A DNA stretch of 64,000 nucleotides from contig CBDDDJ010000005.1 of the NCBI GenBank assembly GCA_965226475.1, positions 1,612,001 through 1,676,000 on the forward strand, in the 5' to 3' direction. A model generated the notes under the pieces. It made no database searches and was not told the DNA's origin. It worked only from the letters and a program-made list of their open reading frames with translations. Shown here in pieces: positions 44,013 to 52,771 of the stretch. The position numbers and the translations under genes are program-made. Each line of letters opens with the position of its first letter. Position 1 is the stretch's first letter. The stretch is from JASLMY01 sp965226475. GTDB lineage: Bacteria; Pseudomonadota; Alphaproteobacteria; GCA-2731375.

Positions 44013-45037
44013 GGCTCAATTCGTGAAACGTATGCATTTGTGATAGAATGCCCGGAACGTCAGGAGGTTGGGTCATGGACGGCAAGGGTTTCCAGGTGTG
44101 GCTTTCGGCGGCGCGCGGGCTGACGCGCGTGCAGCGGCACGAGGCGCTCGCGGTGCTGTCGGGCCGGAGCGAAGGCGAGGCATCGAAGGCCGCGATCGAG
44201 CTTGGTGTGGACGAGGCCCGGCGCTGTCCGCACTGCGCGAGCGAAGGGGCGGTTTCGCGCGGTATGGCGCGGGGTCTGCGGCGCTACCAGTGCAAGGGCT
44301 GCGGCAGGACCTTCAACGCGCTGACCGGTACGCCGCTGTCGGGCCTGCACCACAAGGAACGCTGGCTGTCGTTCGGGGCGTCGCTGGCGGAGGGGGAGAC
44401 GGTGAAGGCCTCGGCGGCGCGCTGCGACGTGGCGGTGAGCACGGCGTTCCGCTGGCGTCACCGGTTTCTGGCGGCGGCGCGGAGCGATTCGGAGGTGCTC
44501 AAGGGGATCGTGGAAGCGGACGAGACCTACGTCCTGGAGAGCCGGAAGGGCGCGCGCGGGCTGGGACGCAAGGCACGGCGGCGGGGCGGCAAGGCGAAGA
44601 AGCGCGGCCTCTCGCGCGAGCAGGTGCCGGTTCTCATGGCGGCGGACCGGAGCGGGACGACGGTGAGCGCGGTGCTGCCCAGGGTCGACGCGGCGGCGCT
44701 CACGGCTGCTCTCGACCCGGTGGTCGCGAAGGACGCCCTGCTGGTCTCCGACGGTGGCGCGAGCTATCCACCTTGCGCCGCCGCGCTCGGGGTGAGCCAC
44801 GAAGCACTCAACCGCTCGATGGGGGAACGGGTTCGGGGCGATCTGCATGTGCAGACGGTGAACAGCCGCCACAGCCGGTTGAAGGACTTCCTGCGTCCCC
44901 GCCGCGGCATCGCCACCCGCTATCTGGACAACTACCTGAGCTGGTTCCACCTCGTCGGCCTCGCCCCCGGCGCCAATGACCGAGCCTGCCTCGCCGCCGC
45001 CGTAACAAGGTGACGCATACAATTCACGAATTGAGCC
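44013..45037 (+). mobile_element. IS1595-family insertion sequence (1025 bp)
   Basis: The ends are inverted repeats beginning GGCTCAATTCGTGAA (44013-44027 and the complement of 45023-45037). The element is flanked by a perfect 8-base direct repeat ATACGGAA (44005-44012 and 45038-45045), the target duplication length of IS1595. It carries one transposase gene. It lies in a CoA-transferase gene, and its excision restores NTEWLAHPHGQV in frame. Confidence 0.95.
44084..45013 (+). CDS. IS1595 (ISXO2-like) transposase
   Basis: A transposase of about 309 residues if started at MDGKGFQVWLSAARGLTRVQ (ATG 44084); an ATG at 44048 would add 12. The zinc ribbon is RRCPHCASEGA with RRYQCKGCGRTFNALT. The ISXO2-like catalytic domain shows VEADETYVLES (first acidic residues), LLVSDGGASYPPCA and the asparagine-histidine region VNSRHSRLKDFLRPRRG, then YLDNYLSWF. 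It appears intact, so the element may be mobile. Confidence 0.94.
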   Translation, partial: KGFQVWLSAARGLTRVQRHEALAVLSGRSEGEASKAAIELGVDEARRCPHCASEGAVSRGMARGLRRYQCKGCGRTFNALTGTPLSGLHHKERWLSFGASLAEGETVKASAARCDVAVSTAFRWRHRFLAAARSDSEVLKGIVEADETYVLESRKGARGLGRKARRRGGKAKKRGLSREQVPVLMAADRSGTTVSAVLPRVDAAALTAALDPVVAKDALLVSDGGASYPPCAAALGVSHEALNRSMGERVRGDLHVQTVNSRHSRLKDFLRPRRGIATRYLDNYLSWFHLVGLAPGANDRACLAAAVTR

Positions 45038-45045
45038 ATACGGAA

Positions 45046-45945
45046 TGGCTGGCCCATCCCCACGGTCAGGTCCTGGAAGCGAAGCCGATCGTCGAGATTA
45101 CCAAAATCGCCGACAGCGATCCGGAGCCTTTCCCCGAAGGCGGGCGGCCGTTGAGCGGTATTCGCGCGCTCGACCTGACCCGCATCCTGGCCGGCCCGAT
45201 CGCGGCGCGCACCTTGGCGGAACATGGCGCCGACGTGTTGATGGTGGCGGCCGAACATCTGCCGCAAATCAAGCAACACGTCATGGATACGAGCCATGGC
45301 AAGCGAAGCTGCTATCTCGACCTCAAGACCACGGAAGGCGCCGCGACGCTCGCGGAACTGATGCGCGATGCCGATGTCTTTTCCCAGGGCTACCGCCCCG
45401 GCATGTTGCGTGGACTCGGCTTCGGTCCGGAGGATCTGGCGAACATTCGCCCGGGTATCGTCTGCCTCTCGATCAGCTGTTTCGGCGCCGATGGCCAGCT
45501 CGGCCATCGCGCCGGCTGGGAACAGGTCGCCCAGACCGTGACCGGCATCTGCAACGATAGTGGCGCCGACCGGCCCCGCCTGCTGCCGGCCGCGGCGTGC
45601 GACTACACGACCGGCTATCTCGGCGCCTACGGGGTGTTGCTGGCGCTGGCGCGGCGCGCGCGCGAAGGGGGGAGCTATCACGTCCAGGTCTCGCTCTGCC
45701 AGTCGGGCATGTTCATCTACCGTCAGGGCAAGACCGCGTTCGCCGAACCGGACATGGACCTGTCGGAGGCCGAACTCGACGCCCTCAGCATCGAGTCGAC
45801 CCCCGCGCCCGGGCCGCTACGCCACCTCGGCCCGGTACTGAAGTTCTCGGAAACCCAACCGCATTGGACACGGCCGACGCCCGTGTTGGGCGGCGACGCG
45901 CCAGAGTGGCTCGAAAAGAGGCCGGCGGCCGTGGCGGCGGAGTAA
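45046..45945 (+). pseudogene. CaiB/BaiF-type CoA-transferase, 3' part (split by IS1595 element)
   Basis: After the 8-base repeat the frame gives WLAHPHGQVLEAKPIVEITK, then GGRPLSGIRALDLTRILAGP and IAARTLAEHGADVLMVAAEH, the typical CaiB/BaiF CoA-binding start, and SCYLDLKTTEGAATLAELM. CLSISCFGADGQLGHRAGWE holds the region before the catalytic-site loop. It ends at 45945 after PAAVAAE. An ATG at 45010, inside the element, could start a product with a few foreign residues, so low expression of the 3' part is possible. The family catalytic Asp is expected in the GYRPG / DV region. Confidence 0.9.
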
Positions 45946-45970
45946 TCCTGGGCGCTTTAATTGGCTCGTT

Positions 45971-46414
45971 TCAGAGGACCCAGTTCACCCAGGCCCCCTG
46001 CCTGGCTTTGCGCTGGCTGCGCAGGATCACGCCCTCGATGTCGTAGCCGTTGGCCTCCAGCCATTGCCAGGACGGCCCGGGCCAGGCGACGGCCGGCAAA
46101 TCGACCCGACCCAGGCGATCGAGCCACACGCCCTCGCGCCGAAGGCGTCGCTTCTGCTCCGGGTCGGGTCCGCCATCGCGTCGGACGCTGATCTTGCCCT
46201 GGCTGTTGATCACCCGGTGCCAGGGCACATCGGAGCCGGCCGGCAGCATGGCCATGGCGCGTCCCACCCGCCGCGCCGAATTGGCCCCGGCGACCAGCGC
46301 GATTTGCCCATAAGTCGCCACCCGTCCGGCCGGGACCTGCCGCGTCACATCGTGGATCCGCTCCTCGAGCTTGCCCGAGGCGATTTTTCGCGCGACCGCG
46401 TCCTGCTCGGCCAT
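45971..46414 (-). CDS. Alkyltransferase-like protein (MGMT family, active-site Cys replaced by Trp)
   Basis: A 147-residue protein with the MGMT C-terminal domain: VPAGRVATYGQIALVAGANS, ARRVGRAMAMLP and VPWHRVINSQGKIS. The alkyl-acceptor Cys of the PCHRV motif is Trp (PWHRV), the hallmark of alkyltransferase-like (ATL) proteins, which bind O6-alkylguanine and pass the lesion to nucleotide excision repair (established for E. coli, Thermus and yeast ATLs). The N-terminal helix and C-terminal tail (about 90-147) extend the minimal ATL. It converges on the CoA-transferase gene with 25 bases between. Confidence 0.88.
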   Translation of the reverse strand: MAEQDAVARKIASGKLEERIHDVTRQVPAGRVATYGQIALVAGANSARRVGRAMAMLPAGSDVPWHRVINSQGKISVRRDGGPDPEQKRRLRREGVWLDRLGRVDLPAVAWPGPSWQWLEANGYDIEGVILRSQRKARQGAWVNWVL

Positions 46415-46616
46415 ATCGGCTCGAATGCCCTATCGCGGTTATTTTCAAGGCCATCTGCAATAGATGACGGGGCAAGTATAGACTCCAACTTGCCCGCGCT
46501 TGCTCACTCCCGCATCAATCGTGCCGGGTGACGATGCCGCGCCGAGGGACAACCCGGTCACTTCGCCGGACAGTCCCGCCTCGCCTTGGGGTCGGTGACA
46601 TGACTCGGGGATTGCA

Positions 46617-46962
46617 ATGATGACTGAAACGACCGGTATTTCCGACCTGCAAGCGCCGTGGCGCATCGGCATCGACGTAGGCGGGACCTTCACCGACCTC
46701 GTATTGACCGACAGCGCCGCCCAGAGCCGGGTCGTGAAAGCGCCCTCGGTCCCTGACGACCCGAGCCAGGGCGTGCTGGCGGCGCTAGCGCGCCTGGCCA
46801 ACAGCCTCGGCTGTTCGACGGAAGATATTCTCGGGGACTGCGCACTCTTCGTACACGGCTCGACCATCGCCACGAACACCATGCTGGAGGGTAAGGGCGC
46901 GCGCGTCGGTCTGCTGGCGACGGAGGGATTTCGCGACGCGCTCGAAATCCGCCGAGTTCTAA
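46617..46962 (+). pseudogene. Fused HyuA-HyuB (5-oxoprolinase-type) gene, 5' part, interrupted by IS5 copy 2
   Basis: From ATG 46617 (or the next ATG, 46620) the frame reads PWRIGIDVGGTFTDLVLTDS, then HGSTIATNTMLEGKGARVGL and EGFRDALEIRRVL, the N-terminal phosphate-binding part of a HyuA/oxoprolinase. It then runs into the insertion sequence and ends as SVWPEKS. Removing the element and one 3-base target copy gives EIRRVLREDQWNHRAPF in frame. The full restored frame is 1290 codons, but a TGA interrupts it at codon 1061. The 200-base gap upstream separates it from the divergent ATL gene. Confidence 0.9.
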
Positions 46963-47892
46963 GTGTCTGGCCCGAAAAGAGTTGAGTGATTTCAGTCAGT
47001 TGTGATTCACTGTTTGTATTTAGCAACCAGGGAGACACAACATGTGGACCAAAATCACTCGCCCGAAGTATGAACGCGACCTGCTGCGCTACGCAAGCGA
47101 CCTGACGGATGGAGAATGGAAGGTGCTGGAGCCGTTGCTGCCTCGCGCCAAAGCGCTGGGACGGCCTCGGACGACGGCATTGCGCGAGGTGGTGAACGCG
47201 ATCCTCTACCTACTGCGTAGCGGCTGTCCATGGCGCATGCTGCCCCGGGACTTCCCGCCACGCTCGACGGTGCAGCGCTACTTTTATCTCTGGCGGGACG
47301 ACGGCACCTGGTCCGAGGTCAACCGGCAACTGCTGGTCGCGGCGCGCGAGGCCGAGGGCCGCGCGGCCGGCCCGTCGGCCGGTATCATCGACAGTCAGAG
47401 CGTAAAAACCACGGAAAGCGGCGGTATCCGGGGCTTCGACGCCGGAAAGAAAGTCAAGGGCCGCAAGCGTCACATCCTCACCGACACCGGCGGCCTGCTG
47501 GTCGCGGTCGTGGTCCACGGCGCCGAGATCCAGGACCGCGACGGCGCGCCGGCGGTGTTCGCCGCCATCCCCCGCCACTTTCCCCGCCTGCGCCACGTCT
47601 TCGCCGACGGCGCCTATGCCGGGCCCAAGCTCGAGGGCGCACTGAAGCGGATCGGCCGCTGGTCGCTGGAGATCGTCAACCGTCCCGCGGGCGTGAAGGG
47701 CTTCCAACTCCTGCCCCGCCGATGGGTCGTCGAGCGCACGCTCGCCTGGCTCAATCGAAACCGGCGGCTGGCCAAGGACTTCGAGACGGCCATCGAGACC
47801 GCCGAGGCCTGGATCTTCCTCGCCAGCATCCAACTCCTCACGCGCCGTCTCGCAAGAGCCTGAAAACACTCGATTCATTTCGAGTCGGACTC
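46963..47892 (+). mobile_element. IS5-family insertion sequence, copy 2 (930 bp)
   Basis: Same length, ends and gene as copy 1 at 31342-32271, in the opposite orientation. The flanking triplets are taa (46960-46962) and tca (47893-47895), one base different, whereas copy 1 has an exact repeat. A point change after insertion is the simplest explanation, because the host frame is restored exactly. The promoter-proximal leader (46963-47041) is identical in both copies. Confidence 0.94.
47042..47863 (+). CDS. IS5-family DDE transposase (copy 2)
   Basis: A 273-residue transposase, identical to copy 1 except Ser in GTWSEVNRQL where copy 1 has Ala. The catalytic motifs (IIDSQSVKTTE, FADGAYAG, WVVERTLAWLNRN) are intact. 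Like copy 1, it probably can act in trans on both elements. Confidence 0.96.
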   Translation: MWTKITRPKYERDLLRYASDLTDGEWKVLEPLLPRAKALGRPRTTALREVVNAILYLLRSGCPWRMLPRDFPPRSTVQRYFYLWRDDGTWSEVNRQLLVAAREAEGRAAGPSAGIIDSQSVKTTESGGIRGFDAGKKVKGRKRHILTDTGGLLVAVVVHGAEIQDRDGAPAVFAAIPRHFPRLRHVFADGAYAGPKLEGALKRIGRWSLEIVNRPAGVKGFQLLPRRWVVERTLAWLNRNRRLAKDFETAIETAEAWIFLASIQLLTRRLARA

Positions 47893-50800
47893 TCAGAGAG
47901 GACCAGTGGAACCACCGGGCGCCCTTCGCGCCCGTGCTGGTGCCGCGCTATCTGCGACACGGCGTCGGCGGGCGGATCGACAGCGACGGCAACGAGCATG
48001 CCCCGCTGGCGCTCCAGGACATCGACAGTGCGCTGGAAGTCTTCGCGGCCGAAGGCGTGGAAGCGGTGGCCGTCGCCTTCTTCAACAGCTTCCTGAACGA
48101 CACGCATGAGACGGCCGCCGCCAACCATGTCGCGGCGAGCCGTCCGGACGGATGGGTAACGACCTCGGCCGCCCTCTCGCCGACCTTGGGCGAGTACGAA
48201 CGCACCTCGACGGCGGTGGTCAACGCTGCGCTGTCGCCCAGAATTGGTAGCTATCTCAACAGACTGGAGGACCGGCTCGCCTGCCTCGGCCTCGCCCGGC
48301 CGATCCTGCTCCTACAATCCAATGGCGGCGCGATTTCAATTGATCAGGTGGCGTCGCGACCGGTCAACCTCTTGCTCAGCGGCCCGGCGGCGGCGGTCGG
48401 TGCCCTCGACTACTATCACGGCCTGATTGAAGGCGGCGGCGCTGACACCGCGGCCGGCAATCTGATCTCCATGGAGATCGGCGGCACCTCCTGCGACGTG
48501 ATGTTGATGTCGGCGGGCGAAGTCGCCATGAAGGACGCGATGATGATTGCCGGCTACCACGTCTCGACGCCGGCGATCGATATTCACACCATCGGTGCCG
48601 GCGGCGGCACAATCGCCGGCGTCGATGCGGCCGGCATGCTGTTCGTCGGACCCGAGGGCGCCGGGGCCGATCCCGGCCCAGCCTGCTATGGGAAGGGCGG
48701 AGTCGAGCCCACGGTGACCGACGCGCAGCTCGTTCTCGGCCGGCTGCGCCCCAGCGCTTACGAGGAATCCGGCCTCACCCTCAACTTGGAGGCGGCACGC
48801 CAATCGATCGCGGCAAAGGTCGCCGAGCCTTTGGACCTGTCGGTCGAAGCGGCGGCGGTGGGGATCATTGCTCTTCTGGAGCAAAACCTGCTGCACGCGG
48901 TCGAATACATCTCCATCGAACGGGGCCACGCACCGAGCGGTTTCACCATGGTGGCCGCCGGTGGCGCTGGGCCGATGCACGGCGCCAACGTGGCGCGCGG
49001 CCTTGGTTGCGAACGCGTCTACGTGCCCCGCGATGCCGGTGCCCTCTGCGCCGTCGGCATGCTGCACGCCGACATCCGCCAGGACTTCCAGCGCTTCCTG
49101 CGCGGCGAGTTGGACGCGCTCGACCCTGGCCAGGTCGACGGCACGTTCGCCGACCTCGACGCTCAAGCGCTCGCCGCCATGGCGATTGAGGGCTTCGGCG
49201 CCGAGCAGGTGCGCCTGGAGCGGTCCATCGACCTCCACTATTCCGGCCAGCTCTCTTCGGTGGGCGTGCCGCTAGCCGAAGGCGCCTTCAATCCGGCGAA
49301 GGCACGGCGGACTTTCGAAACGGAATATCAGCGCCTCTACGGCCACATACAGCCGGATGGGACGATCCTGACCGCCGCCCTCCGCGTCGCCGCTCGCGCC
49401 GCCACTGGCACGCCGAAACGGCCTCCGGGCACGGCTAGCGTCGGCGATGCCGCGGGCGCGGTGGAACAGACCCGGCCGGTCTGGCACGACGAGCGCGGCT
49501 GGCTCGAGACGGCCATCCAACCGGGCCCGAATCTGACCGCCGGCGCCCGCATCGTCGGCCCGGCGGTCATCGAGGAGCAGACGATGACCGTGCTGCTCGG
49601 CCCGGGCGACTGCCTGACGGTCGACGGCGCCGGCAATTTCATGATCGAGGTGGCGGACGCCGAAGCGACCAAACGTGAACTGGCGACCGGACGTGACCCG
49701 GTCATCCTGGCGTTGATGCAGAACAGGCTCGATCAGATCAGCAAGCACATGGGCTGGGTGATGACCCGGACCGCCCGCAGCCCGATCTTCAGCCAGAGCC
49801 GCGATTTTTCCTGTTTCATCACCGATCCCGAAGGCACCCTCGTCGCCAACGCCGACGGCATCCCGATCCACACGGGCGGCGGCGGCTTCGCCGTTCGCGC
49901 GCTGTTGCGGGATTTCGAGAATCGGATCGAGCCCGAGGACGTCTTCCTCCTCTCCGATCCCTATGTCGCCGGCGGCAACCACCTGCCGGACTGGGTGATC
50001 GCCCGGCCCATCTTCGTCGGATCGCCAGCCCGGCTTGCCGGCTTCTGCTGCAACCGCGCGCATCAGTCGGACATCGGCGGCGGCCTCGCCGGCACCTACA
50101 ATCCCGAAGCGACGGAGATCTGGCAGGAAGGCATTCGCCTGCCGGTGATGAAGCTGGTCGACCGAGGGACGATGCGCGATGACCTCTGGAAGCTCTTGCT
50201 GATCAACTCGCGCACGGCCGATCTGCTCGACGGTGATCTACGCGCCATGCTGGGGGCGACCCGGGTCGGCGAGGAGCGGGTCGCGGCCTTGGCGGATGAA
50301 CTCGGGCTCAAGTCTTACTTCGCCCACTTGGCGGGCGTGCTCGACCACGCCGATGTCCGCATGCGCGAAGCCGTCGCCGCGCTGCCGGACGGCCTGTATC
50401 TGGGCGAGGACCATACCGACAACGACTGCTTCGTGAAGGTCGACGTCGCCGTCCGGGTCGCCATAACGGTCGCGGGCGATGGGCTCACCCTCGACTTCTC
50501 CGCGAGCGACCCGCAGATGAAGGGCTTCAAGAACTCGTCGCTCGCCAACACCTATTCCGCCGCGTATCTCGCGCTCTCGTCCTTCTTCGACACAGACATT
50601 CCGCGCAACGAAGGGACATATCGCTGCGTGAAGATCATCGCGCCCGAAGGCAGCATCGTGAATGCCAGGCCGCCGGCGCCGATGACCATGAACACCGTTT
50701 TCGTCGCCCATGAGATTACCCATGCGGTGTGACGGGCGCTCGCCCAGGCCTGCCCGGAGCGGGCCTGCGCGGGCTGGTCGAAGACCACCCACAACCACAT

Positions 50801-51422
50801 CACCGGCCGCAACCCCGACGGCGGATCCTGGGTGATGTATCAGTGGCACGCCATGGGAACGCCGGGCGCCACGGCCGAGCGCGACGGCTTCCCGCAGATG
50901 GGACACCTGATCTCCCTCGGCGGCCTCGACCTGCCCAATCTGGAGTTTCACGAGCAACTCTTCCCCGTGCGCTATCGCCGCTGGGAATTACGGGCGGACG
51001 CCGCTGGGCCGGGCATGCGCCGTGGCGGCTCGGGCGTGCGTTACGAAGCCGACGTGCTGGTCCCCTGCACCTGGTCATTCCGGGCGGAGGGCCTGGAAAC
51101 GCCGTCTGGCTACGGCGTTGAAGGCGGTGGCGGCGGCGCCGTGGGCGAGCAGGCAATCCAGCCGGTCGACGCTCCCGACTTCACCCCTCCCAAATACGGT
51201 GTGCGCCATCTCGGCCCCGCCCGTATCGTGGCGGATACGCCCGGAGGCGGCGGTTGGGGCGACCCGTTCATGCGCTTGCCCGAACTGGTACTGCGCGACG
51301 TGCGCGACGGCGTGTTGAGCCCGGAGTCGGCGGCCAGGGACTACGGCGTACTCATCGTGTCGGGCGGGGTCTCGATCGACAATGCCGGGACGCGCGAACT
51401 CAGAACCCGGAGATCCGGTTAG
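47893..51422 (+). pseudogene. Fused HyuA-HyuB (5-oxoprolinase-type) gene, 3' part with an in-frame TGA
   Basis: After the element the frame resumes with LREDQWNHRAPFAPVLVPRY and goes through the HyuA motifs LLLSGPAAAVGALDYYHG, MEIGGTSCDVML, HTIGAGGGTIAGVDA and ADPGPACYGKGG. It passes without a stop into HyuB (QNRLDQISKHMGWVMTRTAR; LSDPYVAGGNHLPDWVIARP; SDIGGGLAGTYNP), so this is a fused A-B protein like eukaryotic and some bacterial 5-oxoprolinases. TGA at 50730-50732 follows FVAHEITHAV; reading through (TGA as TGG Trp is likely) continues RALAQACPERACAGWSKTTH to the natural stop at 51422. Two lesions make loss of function very likely. Confidence 0.88.
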
Positions 51423-51476
51423 AGCGAATTTATCCGCCCAGCTGAACAGCCAAGCCCGTGCTTTGCGAAAGAAGGA

Positions 51477-51552
51477 TGGTGCCGCCTGGGTGACTCGAAC
51501 ACCCGACCCCCGCATTACGAATGCGATGCTCTACCAACTGAGCTAAGGCGGC
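51477..51552 (-). tRNA. tRNA-Thr, anticodon CGU
   Basis: On the minus strand, GCCGCCT (5' acceptor, from 51552) pairs with AGGCGGC; the D-arm is TAGCTCAGTTGGTAGAGCA. The anticodon loop TTCGTAA, closed by TCGCA/TGCGG, has anticodon CGT. GGGTGTTCGAGTCACCC is the T-arm. The discriminator A (51480) is followed by a genome-encoded CCA (51479-51477), giving 76 bases. It would read ACG threonine codons, and it marks the right edge of the decayed accessory block, a common place for integration. Confidence 0.95.
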
Positions 51553-51691
51553 ACGGGCATCGGTGGCGAAGCGCCGGCTGATGCTGGGGCCTCCATAGCG
51601 CATTTTGCCACGCCACGCATCCCCCATTCATCGCGGAAAGCGGTGAAATCGCGCTACTATCTTGGCAAACCGTCGATGGAGGGAGATACGA

Positions 51692-52705
51692 ATGGCAACG
51701 AACGATGCTTGGCTGGCACTCGGACGGGAAGAGGCGTTGGAGCCCAAGCTGGCGATCTGCGATCCGCATCACCATTTCTGGGCGACCCGCCAGGGCGGGG
51801 GCGAGCCGCGCTACCTGCTGGCGGAGCTGATGGCTGATATCGACCTCGGCCACAACGTCGTATCCACCGTCTTCATCGAATGCGGCACCGCGTTCCGGAC
51901 CGAGGGTCCGAGGGAATTGGGCCCGCTCGCCGAGACGGAATTCGTGGTGGAAATCGCCGAGGCGGCCGACGCCGACCCGGCAATTAAGACCCGCGTCGCC
52001 GCCGCCATCATCGGCACCGTGTTCCTGACCGAGGGCGACGGCGCCGGCGCCGTGTTGGACGCCCAGATCGCGACCGCCGGCGGACGATTCCGAGGCATCC
52101 GCCAGGCGGCCTCCTGGGACGCGAGCCCCGAAGTCGGCAACCACCGGACCGAGCCTGGACCGGGCCTGTACCTCAATCCCACCTTTCGCGCCGGCTTCGC
52201 CCACCTGGCCCCGCGCGGTCTCACCTACGAGGGCTGGTGCTACCACCCGCAGATCCCGGAACTGGCGGACCTCGCCCGCGCCTTTCCCGCCACCACCATC
52301 ATCCTCGACCATTTCGGCGGGCCAATTGGCATCGGCCCCTATGCCGGCAAGGGCGACGAGGTCTTTGCCGCCTGGCGGGCCGCCGTCGGCGAGTTGGCCG
52401 AATGTCCAAACGTGGTCGCCAAGCTCGGCGGACTGGCGATGGAGTTGAACGGCCATGGCTGGCACAAGCGGGATCGGCCGCCCAGCAGCCAGGCACTGAT
52501 GGAGGCGACCCGGCCTTATTACGAGGAGACGATCGCCGTCTTCGGGCCGGCGCGCTGCATGTTCGAGAGCAACTTCCCCGTCGACAAGATGAGCGCCGGT
52601 TACGACGTGGTGTGGAATTCCTTCAAGCGCCTGGTCGCCGATTACACGCCGGCGGAAAAGGCCGCGCTCTTCCACGATACCGCGGCGCGGGTTTACGGAA
52701 TCTAG
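51692..52705 (+). CDS. Amidohydrolase family 2 (TIM-barrel metal-dependent hydrolase)
   Basis: A 337-residue protein from ATG 51692 (MATNDAWLALGREEALEPKL), with GGAGG eight bases upstream; ATG 51662 would swallow that site. The metal-binding HxH is in LAICDPHHHFWATR, a further His is in TTIILDHFGGPIG, and the C-terminal catalytic Asp is in MFESNFPVDKMSAGYD. This subgroup includes lactonases and decarboxylases acting on sugar-acid lactones or aromatic carboxylates (L-rhamnono-lactonase and 2-pyrone-4,6-dicarboxylate lactonase types). The substrate is unknown. Confidence 0.88.
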   Translation: MATNDAWLALGREEALEPKLAICDPHHHFWATRQGGGEPRYLLAELMADIDLGHNVVSTVFIECGTAFRTEGPRELGPLAETEFVVEIAEAADADPAIKTRVAAAIIGTVFLTEGDGAGAVLDAQIATAGGRFRGIRQAASWDASPEVGNHRTEPGPGLYLNPTFRAGFAHLAPRGLTYEGWCYHPQIPELADLARAFPATTIILDHFGGPIGIGPYAGKGDEVFAAWRAAVGELAECPNVVAKLGGLAMELNGHGWHKRDRPPSSQALMEATRPYYEETIAVFGPARCMFESNFPVDKMSAGYDVVWNSFKRLVADYTPAEKAALFHDTAARVYGI

Positions 52706-52771
52706 GCCCTTTCGGACCTGGTCCGACGTTTCGGACCAACTCGACGCTCTAACGGGATGCGGGCCGGCCCC

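Noticed and set aside
31342..47892. Composite transposon formed by the two IS5 copies
   Set aside because: The interval carries essential core genes (trpS, murJ), each copy has its own target site inside a different interrupted gene, so they are independent insertions.
51420..51434. Dispersed repeat based on AGAGCGAATT shared with the complement of 55872-55882
   Set aside because: Only about ten bases agree and the flanks differ, so two occurrences do not prove a repeat family.
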